Shown here: positions 1 to 7,718 of the stretch, piece after piece | How positions within the stretch are numbered: position 1 is the first letter of the stretch | Layout: each line of letters opens with the position of its first letter | Source of the DNA: Asterionellopsis glacialis | Lineage: Eukaryota; Bacillariophyta; Plagiogrammaphyceae; Rhaphoneidales; Asterionellopsidaceae | NCBI GenBank assembly: GCA_014885115.2 | Contig: WKLE02002589.1 | Coordinates: forward strand, 11,768 to 23,736 | Reading direction: 5' to 3' | Length of the DNA: 11,969 bases | The notes under the pieces: generated by a model | Told to the model about the DNA's origin: nothing | Database searches by the model: none | The model's input: only the letters and a program-made list of their open reading frames with translations | Translations under genes and position numbers: made by a program

Positions 1-400
1 TAGAGGAGTAATTCATAACATAATGAATATCACCTTTGTTGAGTACACTATCGAACTTTATAGTTATCTACTAAATTATAAATTTTGACTATTCACTTGC
101 ACCTGCCTTCGAATCGTGATGAGTACTGTCGGCAGTCACTGAAGCGAGACAGGTAAAGCACGGGGTTGGCAAGGGTTAGAATCAAAACTCTGTATGAAAC
201 TAAGCTTCAACTCAAGACCAAATTCGAAATCTTTGGATTTTTCAATTTTGTGGGATTGAAAAACTTTCTTAAAAAATTTTAGTCAGTACACGGACACTAG
301 TCCTAGGACCTAGGTCCTACTACCATAAAAATGAAACGAACCCCATCCGAAAGAATTCATAGCAAAGAAAACAAAAGAAACTAGAATAGTAATATTGACA
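1..400. other. Upstream non-coding DNA of the B12D-like gene
   Basis: No coding frame with protein-like composition is visible on either strand. The last 100 bases hold a 16-base perfect palindrome at 304-319 and then an A-rich leader running into the ATG at 401, so this segment probably contains the promoter and 5' UTR of the gene that follows. No tRNA-like or other RNA fold was recognised. Confidence 0.6.
304..319. promoter_or_regulatory. 16-base perfect palindrome TAGGACCTAGGTCCTA
   Basis: The sequence is identical to its reverse complement. It is two head-to-head copies of AGGTCCTA, a word that also occurs singly in other non-coding parts of the window. It ends 81 bases before the start codon at 401, where a homodimeric transcription factor site would be plausible. 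The regulatory role is inference. Confidence 0.4.
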
Positions 401-988
401 ATGAACGCCTTCAAGCCTACTATTTCTCGTCTTGTGAGGAGTAATGTTGCCAAACGGTGGTACAATCCTGCTCCAAAGGCTCTCCGAGTAAGTATTCATA
501 AATGTTATTTTAATTCTTTGACGTGATTTCCACGATAACATGCCAAACTATTTTAAAATTGAATCCTGAATGTTGCATTCTGGTATGATTGTTGATATTT
601 ATTGCTAATTGGTTTGATTCTCGTGATATTTACCTTGATGTGCCCAAATTACACACAGGCTGACATTGGGTACTCCTTGAAGAATTATGCACTTTCAGAT
701 CCATCAACTTATCCGCTCATTCTTATTGTAGGATGTGCTTTTGCCTTTATGACTGGTATGGGTCTTCATGCATTGACAACCTATAAGGGTGTAGAAATTG
801 ATCCTCACAAACGCAATTCTATCATGACAACTTGGGGTACTGAGGAAGTACCTACTCTGTTAGAAAGGGTCATCTATTGGAATAGCTGGCAAAAGAATGC
901 CCCTGAAGGGCTTGGTATTGACCATAAGAAATGGTTAGAAGGAAAAAAAAAGTATATGGAAAAGAGCAGTTACGGTTTGCAAGTATAG
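401..988 (+). CDS. B12D/NDUFA4-like small mitochondrial membrane protein (two exons)
   Basis: Two exons, 401-487 and 659-988, are joined by a phase-0 intron and encode 138 residues. Exon 1 (29 codons) is rich in Arg, Lys and Ser with no acidic residue, which is typical of a mitochondrial presequence. Exon 2 carries one hydrophobic helix at about residues 47-70 (YPLILIVGCAFAFMTGMG), followed by a short segment ending DPHKRNS. A single helix after a 'YPL' entry and a following 'DP..R' segment matches the layout of the B12D / NDUFA4 (MLRQ) family, small proteins associated with respiratory complex I or IV. The tail after the helix is about 55 residues, longer than in most members, with aromatic and charged residues (TLLERVIYWNSWQK). 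The ATG at 401 is chosen because it supplies the presequence and the splice restores the frame; without exon 1 there is no ATG before the helix. Family assignment is by pattern and moderately sure; the gene structure is surer. Confidence 0.62.
488..658 (+). other. Intron of the B12D-like gene
   Basis: The 171-base intron starts GTAAGT and ends in a CA-rich ACACACAG acceptor. It is phase 0, and removing it joins the basic presequence to the membrane segment in frame. The upstream part is T-rich and contains in-frame stops, so retention would truncate the protein. Confidence 0.8.
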
Positions 989-2130
989 AAGAGTAACGAC
1001 AGAGTACTGGTAGAAACTGCAAAATGCAGAAAAATAGTAGAAAAGTAACAGACTATGGGCACTGCACAAAATGAAGTTATAATGAGAAAGCCATGTGCAA
1101 ATCTTAATTCTCTGTCTGAAAAGTTAGATCATTAGTTTTATATTGTATCATTATTTTCATTTCACGCTATTGTATTGAATACTAGCAATTGCTATTAGTA
1201 TACAGGAGTTACTGTGTGCATTTTCTGCCTTTTTATCCTTTCCGACAAACAGACATGAATACGTGCATGCACCATGATGATGAGTTTCTCGTTTGCCATC
1301 TTGGTCAATAGATGGCACGAGGGAAATTATTTTAGAACCGTACACATAGTGCATGTCGTGTAAAGTACTTTGTAGATAATTAAATGGTCAGTACATACAA
1401 AATACAATGCAAATCAATTCAACTTTCATGAACGACATCAAAGATAATATATTATAATGTATGTATGACAGACAGCTATTGTGTTAACTGAGAATGTACA
1501 AAAAAGAAAGAATGGCAGCTACTGTGCTGTACATACCATCATTTCAGTTTGTAGAATTTGAGAAGAAACACAAAAAGTGGCGTCATATTATTATTCTACT
1601 CGTTAGAAGAGAAAGCCAGAAAGATCATAAAAATCAGTCTTCCATCAACATTCAGAACCGGTCATCAAGTTGAACATGATATAATTATTATAATATTGTA
1701 TTATTTGTACAATGCTGTGAAATTAGGACTAGAATAGTTTTAGGTCCTGAAGGAACCTTGTTCAAGTTGAACTTTGCGTGACTCTTTGATTATTGCCCCT
1801 TTATGACTAGAGTAATCTAAATCCATACAGAATGTGTACAGGTATTTATTCTCTGTACGACCTCATGTCTCTTGATCCCTGTTTAAATAATGTATTTTTA
1901 CGGTATTCGGAGTATCTTCTGTACCATTTATTTTTTGTAATATAAAGAATAGTCCGATATTCCGGTTCGTACCCAAGATTTTTGTTGGAGAATCTTCGTT
2001 CAATGGAAATACGCGGCATTTACCTGGTACCATACAACCCCATAATTACCTGGTAGTCCTGTACCTACTAGTACTTCGTACTGAAAGTTTGGCCAATCAC
2101 GTTCCCGGTACTCAAATGTCTTCTAAAAAT

Positions 2131-2146
2131 GGTACGGTACCGTACC
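2131..2146. repeat. 16-base perfect palindrome GGTACGGTACCGTACC
   Basis: A perfect inverted repeat around a central GGTACC, made of GGTAC/GTACC half-words that recur around it. It lies in the GTAC-rich block at 2021-2181 upstream of the RRxS gene. Function is unknown; it could be a protein-binding site or a cruciform-prone element. Confidence 0.6.
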
Positions 2147-2167
2147 TTCCTAAATTTGTCATATATT

Positions 2168-2181
2168 CTACAGTACTGTAG
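2168..2181. repeat. 14-base perfect palindrome CTACAGTACTGTAG
   Basis: A perfect inverted repeat centred on AGTACT, only 21 bases after the preceding 16-base palindrome. Both share the GTAC core of this non-coding block. Function is unknown. Confidence 0.6.
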
Positions 2182-2662
2182 CAGAATTAAAATAAATAGA
2201 TAAATTGAGTCATTCTTCTTCAAGGATCGATGACTTATTCATAGTTTTATTTAAGTCATTAAGTTTTGTATGCGTCCGATTTAAGCCCTCCTGTGCAGTT
2301 TAAGACTAAGGTCTAACGGTTGGCTTCTTTCATCGGCCGGAGTCGTCAGAAAACTGCATAAACACCGAAGAACAAGAAAGAACGCAAACAAGCTCAATAT
2401 TCTCCAATTCTTCATTCGATAGTAACATTTCAGACAGGTCAAGACTATCACGGTTGCGGGGTTCACATCACATCACAAGAAAACCAATTAAAAGCGTGGA
2501 AAGTCCGTGTTTCATACGACAGAATTCGACGTTTGAGTACCCACTCTCGCCCTCTTTCTACTTACGTTGAGGACCTATCGATAGGCACAGATAAACACAG
2601 CAAGCGCATCGACGAAAGATCGAATAGCATTGCCCCACGCGCGTCTACAAGAAAGATTCATC

Positions 2663-4279
2663 ATGGCTTTTATCAGCTCCCATGCCAACGCATCTAATGG
2701 TGGTTCATCGTCCAACGCAGCCAATTCGACGACAGCGACACATACACAGAATTTAGATGATTTTCATGCTTGCATTAAAGAAATAGAACGTGAAACAGTG
2801 GGTCGTCATGTTACAGTTGCAGGAATGAAACAAATGGCTATTAAACGCATGGCAGAAAAACGCATGATGGCGAAAAAGGAAGAGGACGAAAAAAAAAATG
2901 ACTTGAAGAAGTCTTCCGAAGATACATTAAATGACGGCACTGGCAATGCTACCAACGGCAATACTCGAATGTCATTAAATATCAATGAGCATTTCAAACG
3001 TGGTACAGCGCAACTTAAAAATATCCTTAATATTGATGACAATGATGACAACAATTACGATTACAATGCTCCAACGAACAACGCAACAACTACCACGCCA
3101 TCGCATTTTCAACAGCATCAACAGCAAGGGCGTGGAAGTAATAAATTTGTATCAGGTGCTGGGGGGTTATTACAACAACTTGGTGGTGGAAACCGTCAAA
3201 GACAATCAACACAGCTTCAACAGCTTCAACAATCTCAACAACAACCATGCATTATGCGCAGGGGATCCGATGCAGATCCCATGAATCGAATAGACCCAGC
3301 CCAATTGAAAATGTTGCGTGAATTAGCTGCTTCGTTTAGCAGTTTAGATACTTCTTTAGGAGAATTCGACACCAACAAGGACGGCGACGATGACGATGAT
3401 CACTCCCACAGTACATCATCTTCTTTGCTAAGCGCAGCCATTGATGAAGCATTCCGTCGTAAATCAGGTATTTCACTTCTTAGTATTAAGGAAGCATTAG
3501 AAGATATTGTTGCAGAACAAGAAGAAGCACAACAACAACAACAAGCAGTAGCTGAAGGACCCCATTGCCACGACGTGATTGAACAGTTGACTGATTTCCC
3601 TAATGTCGATTTAAGTGCAAGTGGTGCAGTACAAGGACAGCAGTCACCACCGCTCGTGCCACCACCACCATCATCATCATCATCATCGCCAAATTCTATT
3701 TCGAATAACAAACCTACTACTACCACCTCATCCAAGTCTCAATCAAGGCCACATCGTCCTGTTAAAAAACGTTTTTCCTTGACCAAGCAATGTGAAAAAA
3801 GTATTAATTTATCTGATATTCATGAATTGCAAGAGTTAGATGCAGAAGAATTGTCTGTTTCGCTACATGTATCCGGACATAACTTAGCATATGACGGTTG
3901 TGCTTCAAATGCAGGATCGTTATCTGATAGTTATTCAGACTATAATGAAGGTTCGTTAATTTGCAAATGGCAACATCAAAGTAGTGATAGTCCATCAGAA
4001 TCAAGTTTCAATGAAGTCAAAAGAGCTGCAGGACAACTCGATACTACTGAAGAGAATAAGGAAGAAAGGAAGGACAACAACAAATGCAATGAGGTTATGA
4101 TACCTGATGAAGTTGGTTTTAGTAATAATTCGAATGATGATAATTCCGAATCATCATGGAAAGAAGGAAACGCATCTGCGTCAACATTGATTTGTAAATT
4201 TGGCCAACGTCCGGGTAGACGTGTATCTGATATATCGATGGGTGACATTCAAGAAGCTGCACAATTCTTTGAGGAGTAG
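2663..4279 (+). CDS. Low-complexity protein with repeated RRxS sites and short DI helices
   Basis: An uninterrupted 538-codon frame of unrecognised family. The first in-frame ATG is at 2663. Around residues 20-80 is a charged, helix-prone segment (FHACIKEIERE, then Lys/Met/Glu-rich) that could be a coiled coil. The middle is low-complexity: Gln-rich stretches, Asp/Asn runs, a five-Gln run near residue 290, and four Pro then six Ser near 333-342. Dispersed in this are basophilic kinase-like sites, RRGS (S202), RRKS (S268), KRFS (S372) and RRVS (S522). Most are followed within about 10 residues by a short predicted helix with an S/D-I start (LLSIKEALEDI, NLSDIHELQEL, MGDIQEAAQFFEE at the C-terminus). 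Similar segments occur in the 141-residue protein at 7719. There is no signal peptide, membrane span or enzyme motif. Basic clusters (RPVKKR) could serve nuclear entry. A disordered, phosphorylated scaffold or transcription-linked regulator is the best guess, but function is not established. Confidence 0.75.
   Translation: MAFISSHANASNGGSSSNAANSTTATHTQNLDDFHACIKEIERETVGRHVTVAGMKQMAIKRMAEKRMMAKKEEDEKKNDLKKSSEDTLNDGTGNATNGNTRMSLNINEHFKRGTAQLKNILNIDDNDDNNYDYNAPTNNATTTTPSHFQQHQQQGRGSNKFVSGAGGLLQQLGGGNRQRQSTQLQQLQQSQQQPCIMRRGSDADPMNRIDPAQLKMLRELAASFSSLDTSLGEFDTNKDGDDDDDHSHSTSSSLLSAAIDEAFRRKSGISLLSIKEALEDIVAEQEEAQQQQQAVAEGPHCHDVIEQLTDFPNVDLSASGAVQGQQSPPLVPPPPSSSSSSPNSISNNKPTTTTSSKSQSRPHRPVKKRFSLTKQCEKSINLSDIHELQELDAEELSVSLHVSGHNLAYDGCASNAGSLSDSYSDYNEGSLICKWQHQSSDSPSESSFNEVKRAAGQLDTTEENKEERKDNNKCNEVMIPDEVGFSNNSNDDNSESSWKEGNASASTLICKFGQRPGRRVSDISMGDIQEAAQFFEE
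3659..3688 (+). repeat. Compound trinucleotide microsatellite (CCA then TCA) inside the RRxS gene
   Basis: Four CCA codons run directly into five TCA codons and one TCG, giving PPPP-SSSSSS. A second run of five CAA codons (Gln) lies at 3530-3544. Near-pure codon repeats like these usually arise by slippage and tend to vary in length between alleles. Confidence 0.8.
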
Positions 4280-4866
4280 AATAACAGATCATGACACAAC
4301 CCGGGGACTCATTCTTTTACACAAGTAACAGACCAAGAAAGTGAAGAAAAGAAAAGAAAGAGATATATTAAGAAAAGAAAATAATAAGAGTAAAGAAAAA
4401 AGAGAACACGAGAAAGGAGATTATAGACAAGAAAAAAGATGGAGTGTTTTGGACAATCGTACGTACAAAATGAATGGCTCATTATCATGCGAAAACCCTC
4501 CAGAGCCCGACAGTTGGTATTATTGAAGTATTCCAGTATATTGGGGGAGTTGCAAAACGAATTATCTATAATGTTTGATGTATAAAGTCTAAAAAAATAA
4601 TTTAACAAACGGGTGCAACACTATTCCTGCCTGTCGATTGGGCGTGTTCCAAATGTATTTCAAATATAAGAAACCCTCATATCTGCTGACTCCTGATGGT
4701 ACAGGGGAAACTTCCTCCAGAACCTGAACGTAGAAAAAACACAGCTTATGACTTCTGTAGAGTTTAGATTCCATTATCATTAATGTAAGCTTCGTAAAGC
4801 GGTAAAAGGTTAGATGAATGAACTTAAGGGATGATTCTTAGTCTCTTTCTTTAGCTTTGTCCAATC
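4280..4866. other. Convergent 3' flank with purine-rich tract
   Basis: This lies between the end of the RRxS gene (+) and the end of the DUF1499 gene (-), so it probably holds both 3' UTRs. About 4335-4444 is strongly purine-biased on the plus strand (mostly GAAA/AAGA). Short open frames across it have the skewed Lys/Glu/Arg composition that such a tract forces and are not taken as genes. Confidence 0.6.
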
Positions 4867-5715
4867 TCAATTTCCACCATTCTGGAGCACGTAGTCCTGA
4901 TGTGTTGCCGGGTCGACTCCAGGGGCATCCCATCCTTTCGCCTTTAGCGCCTTTGCAATATAGTTGATGCGTTTTGCGTTGACTCCAAAATCAAGGTAAC
5001 CAACTCGACTGCTTGATCTAATTTGAACAGCACGGTCTCCTAGACCATCAATGTAGGCAACTTCAAAATCGTCAATGTATCCAGCCTTTAAACTTTCAAA
5101 TTGAACATATAGGTATCCCTTGTTGGGATCTGATGTGATAATCTTGAATCCACCACCATCAATATTCTTTTGACCAGGTTCATACGCATTCACGACGTCT
5201 TCAAGTTCTTGAAAGGCTTTCACTTTTCCATCACTGCCAAATTCCTTGGGCCATGTCCAAGCTGGAATGTTATGTTCAGGATCATCCTCGATGGAATCAG
5301 TAGAACAGAAACAGTTTGGAGCAGGACCACAATTTTTTAATCCTTTATATTCCTCTCCAACCATATCTCTGCGAGTTCCAACACCAAGATCCTTAGGTTT
5401 TGGTCCTGGTCTCTTAGGCCTATCGTCATATTTGTCACTTATCTTGTTTGGAAAAGCATATGCATCCTCTGTAGTAACTTGTCCCAAGATTGCTAACGAA
5501 CACAATCCACTAGCTGCAGAGAATATTTCTCTTCTTGACGAAGTGGTTGACACGACATCTTTACTGTTGTCCTTAGTGACTCTGTCCTTTTGAATTGCAA
5601 AAAGCACAGAGTCGCCTCCGCTGCTTTGTTTTGACGCATATCTAAAGTCACAAAAGCAAGTTGCAGGTGAAAGGCATAATGAAACAGCTACAAAATTCAA
5701 TTGAAATACTTTCAT
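4867..5715 (-). CDS. DUF1499 protein, predicted thylakoid lumen
   Basis: A single exon of 282 codons read from the ATG at 5715. A further in-frame ATG at 5808 would add 31 residues and hide the signal peptide, so the inner start is preferred. Residues 1-20 form an ER-type signal ending ATCF, comparable to the ASAFAP-type motif of diatom plastid preproteins. Residues 60-87 look like a thylakoid transfer peptide: twin Arg (R61-R62), a hydrophobic stretch ([13 protein letters not shown]) and an AYA cleavage site before F88. The mature part begins with a Pro/Lys-rich linker. From about residue 126 it matches DUF1499: a CGPAPNC entry, W.W, then DDFEV and the signature [19 protein letters not shown] near the C-terminus. 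The biochemical role of DUF1499 is not known to me. Three Cys near the entry (129, 135, 137) could form a disulfide in the lumen. Family call is strong; location is inferred. Confidence 0.87.
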   Translation of the reverse strand: MKVFQLNFVAVSLCLSPATCFCDFRYASKQSSGGDSVLFAIQKDRVTKDNSKDVVSTTSSRREIFSAASGLCSLAILGQVTTEDAYAFPNKISDKYDDRPKRPGPKPKDLGVGTRRDMVGEEYKGLKNCGPAPNCFCSTDSIEDDPEHNIPAWTWPKEFGSDGKVKAFQELEDVVNAYEPGQKNIDGGGFKIITSDPNKGYLYVQFESLKAGYIDDFEVAYIDGLGDRAVQIRSSSRVGYLDFGVNAKRINYIAKALKAKGWDAPGVDPATHQDYVLQNGGN

Positions 5716-6188
5716 TTTTGGATTACAGATATTATAAGATCCAAATTTTGTTTGGAATATAATGTACCTATTAAAGTAATATACCACTCTGGTCTTTGGC
5801 TTTCTCAATCCGACAGTAGAATATACGATGCTACTCTATGATGATGTAGACAGCCTGTTCTTTGAGAGCTGATGTTACCCTGCCTCCATTTTTTTATCGT
5901 AGTATCTTCTGTCTTCTGTGAGTCAGTGACTGAGGACCGGCGAGTTATGGATGACATCACTAAAAATATACAGTAGCACTGAGAGGGATAGAACTTTTTG
6001 CACGGAAGCAGGCCAGACAAATGCGGGGGGGGGAATGCGGATAAGAATTTTTGGCGATCATTGATGGGGAGTGGCAAACTATCACACGGTGCCTGCAACA
6101 ATGTCACTGCTTGCTTTTCTTAACAATCATCCTTTCTCGTCCTCTGTTAGTAATTATCAACCTCCACTAACAACTTTTACAAAGCCAT
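5716..6188. other. Non-coding flank upstream of the DUF1499 gene
   Basis: This presumably contains the DUF1499 promoter and leader (minus strand). Visible items are the short odd palindrome TCAGTGACTGA at 5923-5933, about 210 bases before the start codon, and a run of nine G at 6025-6033. A minus-strand open frame through 5805-6107 shows no protein-like features. Nothing else was recognised. Confidence 0.5.
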
Positions 6189-6881
6189 TTATTCAGTCTG
6201 TTCTCCTTCTTCATCCTTAGGAATTCCCAATTCACTTTCACGCTGTGTTCTTATATTCTGTGATTTCAAGCCATGCCCTGCAGGAGTAACAAAATACAAC
6301 TCCAATATCTCTGCAACAAACTCATCCAACTCATAGACATCAATAAGTGTATCCAATGCCTCTCTTGTAGTAATATCACCATCATTCAGTAGCAATCAAA
6401 GCCAATTTCCATTTGACAGCTCTTCATTAACTTGTAACTCTGCAGAGAATCATTTTTTGCATGATGCCCTTCCCTGTTTCTTGGTTGCACTGACCCTTTT
6501 TAAATATGCCCTACCATCAAAATATTTTGGCACATTTGGTGCTGCCACTACTCCCATATACATCACTTTCTTTGGGTATTTCCTTGATCAGATCTTAGAT
6601 TTGTGGAATTCAGGTATTTCAACTTTGTGGTCTCCCTTGAGTAGTATTTTCATAACCCTTCTTCTATTTGTCATGTGAAACCATTTTTCATCTAATTTTG
6701 TTCTACTTGTACTACTTACTGTGTTTCCACAAAAATTTGCATTGCAATTGACTTTACCAATTCAGTATGGATTGTATTTGTTCTTGAAGGTGTCATTTGC
6801 AATTTCCTCATCTTGTGCTTGTTTGTAGGATTCATCTGTTTGTAAGGAGTAGAAAACAAAGGTTTTCCAATACCAAAAATA
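6189..6881 (-). pseudogene. Degenerate Tc1/mariner-like transposase remnant
   Basis: Read on the minus strand in one frame from 6881 to a TAA at 6189, about 230 codons broken by four in-frame TGA (6762, 6588, 6450, 6396) and closed upstream by a TAA at 6882. At 6672-6695 the frame gives LDEKWFHM, the hallmark around the first catalytic Asp of mariner-like DDE transposases. It continues with NRRRV, KYPKKVMYMGVVAAPN (compare the KVMFL.AVARP block of the family) and YFDG. The region where the second catalytic Asp (QQD block) should appear, about 90 residues after DEKWF, is not found. Instead a 68-codon acidic segment follows, ending GHGLKSQNIRTQRESELGIP, which might be the displaced C-terminus. 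The copy is therefore probably internally deleted as well as nonsense-mutated. The frame upstream of ~6720 is less certain and may include frameshifts. No terminal inverted repeats were identified by eye. Confidence 0.72.
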
Positions 6882-7391
6882 TTACACACATCTTGTACCT
6901 TATTAGCCTTGGTGTTGTCCAGGATGCTTCAAACAACAGTCTGTAATTTGCATACATACATGTTTTGAAAGTGCAGTACCAAGTTCATCAATTGCATGCC
7001 GCTTTGATGACTTAAAAATGCCGTTAGTACTTCAAATTTTTTGTGTGTATTTGTACGTACTCTAGTGACTGCTTCGGGATGTAAATTCATTAGAGAGCAA
7101 TCTACCTTATATTTCTTCGGGTCAAGCAGGGACCCATCCCCCACCCTGTATTGACCGTCGTGTTTTGACGATCGCTGATCGATCGCAACACAAGAGAAAT
7201 TGCTTCTGTGCATTGTGGTATAGAATCAACGAAAGCAGCGCCAGAAGATAAGAAGGCTCCCTCCAAGATAATCTCATTTGACTCGACTCGACCCAGTGTT
7301 CTGAAATGTCAGAAATGCCATTTTATACGGAATCCTACATCATTTGTACATACGAAAATTATACAGAACTCCTGTTAGGTGGACTACCGCT

Positions 7392-7414
7392 GTAGGAGGT
7401 CCTACCTACTAGGA
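7392..7414. repeat. Overlapping inverted repeats (AGGTCCTA family)
   Basis: GTAGGA-GG-TCCTAC at 7392-7405 overlaps TCCTA-CCTAC-TAGGA at 7400-7414. The two share the TCCTAC arm and so could not form hairpins together. A further AGGTCCTA follows at 7424-7431. The block sits about 300 bases before the gene at 7719. Function is unknown. Confidence 0.5.
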
Positions 7415-7551
7415 GTAGTAAAGAGGTCCTAAAACCATGATGTCAAAACATAGTCCTTTAAATTTTGGTAGAACCCCGTACAGGTAGGAGACTTTACGGC
7501 ACTCCGTAGTTCAACATGTTCGAAGTTGGGATGCTAGATCAGCAGAGACAA

Positions 7552-7566
7552 TACCTGGTACAGGTA
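7552..7566. repeat. Inverted repeat TACCTG-GTA-CAGGTA
   Basis: Six-base arms surround a three-base spacer, so TACCTGGTA and GTACAGGTA, both recurrent non-coding words in this window, overlap here in one element. It ends 152 bases before the start codon at 7719, a plausible place for a regulator site. The role is inferred only. Confidence 0.45.
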
Positions 7567-7718
7567 CACATTAGAGTTGCAGTAGTCACATACTGCATCT
7601 TGTTCTGGGTTATTGACTTTTGTCGATGATTATGCATTGCTGTAGAACAGGCTAAAGAAGAAGGTTGTGATTACCTGACAGAAGACGTAAACCATACTAA
7701 AAAACAAATTAAAAAAAA

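Larger units (their letters stand above)
989..2662. other. Long non-coding interval with palindrome cluster
   Basis: About 1.7 kb without a convincing gene. The first part is probably the 3' UTR of the upstream gene, and the last ~150 bases the promoter and leader of the gene at 2663. Between 1742 and 2181 lie GTACAGGTA (1836-1844), two TACCTGGTA copies (2021-2029, 2047-2055), a 16-base perfect palindrome (2131-2146) and a 14-base one (2168-2181). A 12-base palindrome, CCTATCGATAGG, sits at 2574-2585, 77 bases before the ATG. No tRNA or snRNA was recognised. Confidence 0.6.
6882..7718. other. Non-coding interval upstream of the small RRxS gene
   Basis: The left part may be further transposon debris. 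A minus-strand frame at 6929-7213 is open for 94 codons but has no recognisable domain. The right part (7360-7570) is rich in short words shared with the 1742-2181 block: AGGTCCTA at 7397-7404 and 7424-7431, GTACAGGTA at 7478-7486 and 7558-7566, and TACCTGGTA at 7552-7560. The last 40 bases before the ATG at 7719 are A-rich, consistent with a leader. Confidence 0.5.

Noticed and set aside
1157..1354. Minus-strand open frame of 65 codons
   Set aside because: Composition looks random, there are no domain-like features, and it lies in the probable 3' flank of the upstream gene.
1964..1974. GGTTCGTACCC, similar to a tRNA T-loop or internal B box
   Set aside because: No matching acceptor, D or anticodon arms are found around it, and the T-stem does not pair.
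2281..2466. Minus-strand frame with a signal-peptide-like hydrophobic stretch (from an inner ATG near 2418)
   Set aside because: Only about 45 residues follow that ATG, with no mature domain and no convincing splice to a next exon. Hydrophobic runs are common by chance in T-rich strands.
3400..3735. Minus-strand frame of 111 codons opposite the RRxS gene
   Set aside because: It is the antisense of the poly-Gln, poly-Ser and Asp-rich repeats; its runs of Cys, Gly and Asp are by-products of those repeats.
4341..4526. Plus-strand Lys/Glu/Arg-rich frame of 61 codons after the RRxS gene
   Set aside because: Its composition is forced by the purine tract and it sits in the 3' UTR.
6025..6033. Run of nine G
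   Set aside because: An isolated homopolymer without the four G-tracts a quadruplex needs; possibly also a length-error site.
5805..6107. Minus-strand frame of 100 codons upstream of the DUF1499 gene
   Set aside because: No recognisable domain, and it overlaps the expected promoter and leader. Joining it to the DUF1499 protein would bury the clear signal peptide.
6929..7213. Minus-strand frame of 94 codons upstream of the transposase remnant
   Set aside because: It might be a decayed N-terminal part of the transposon, but no helix-turn-helix or family motif could be read with confidence, so it is not called.
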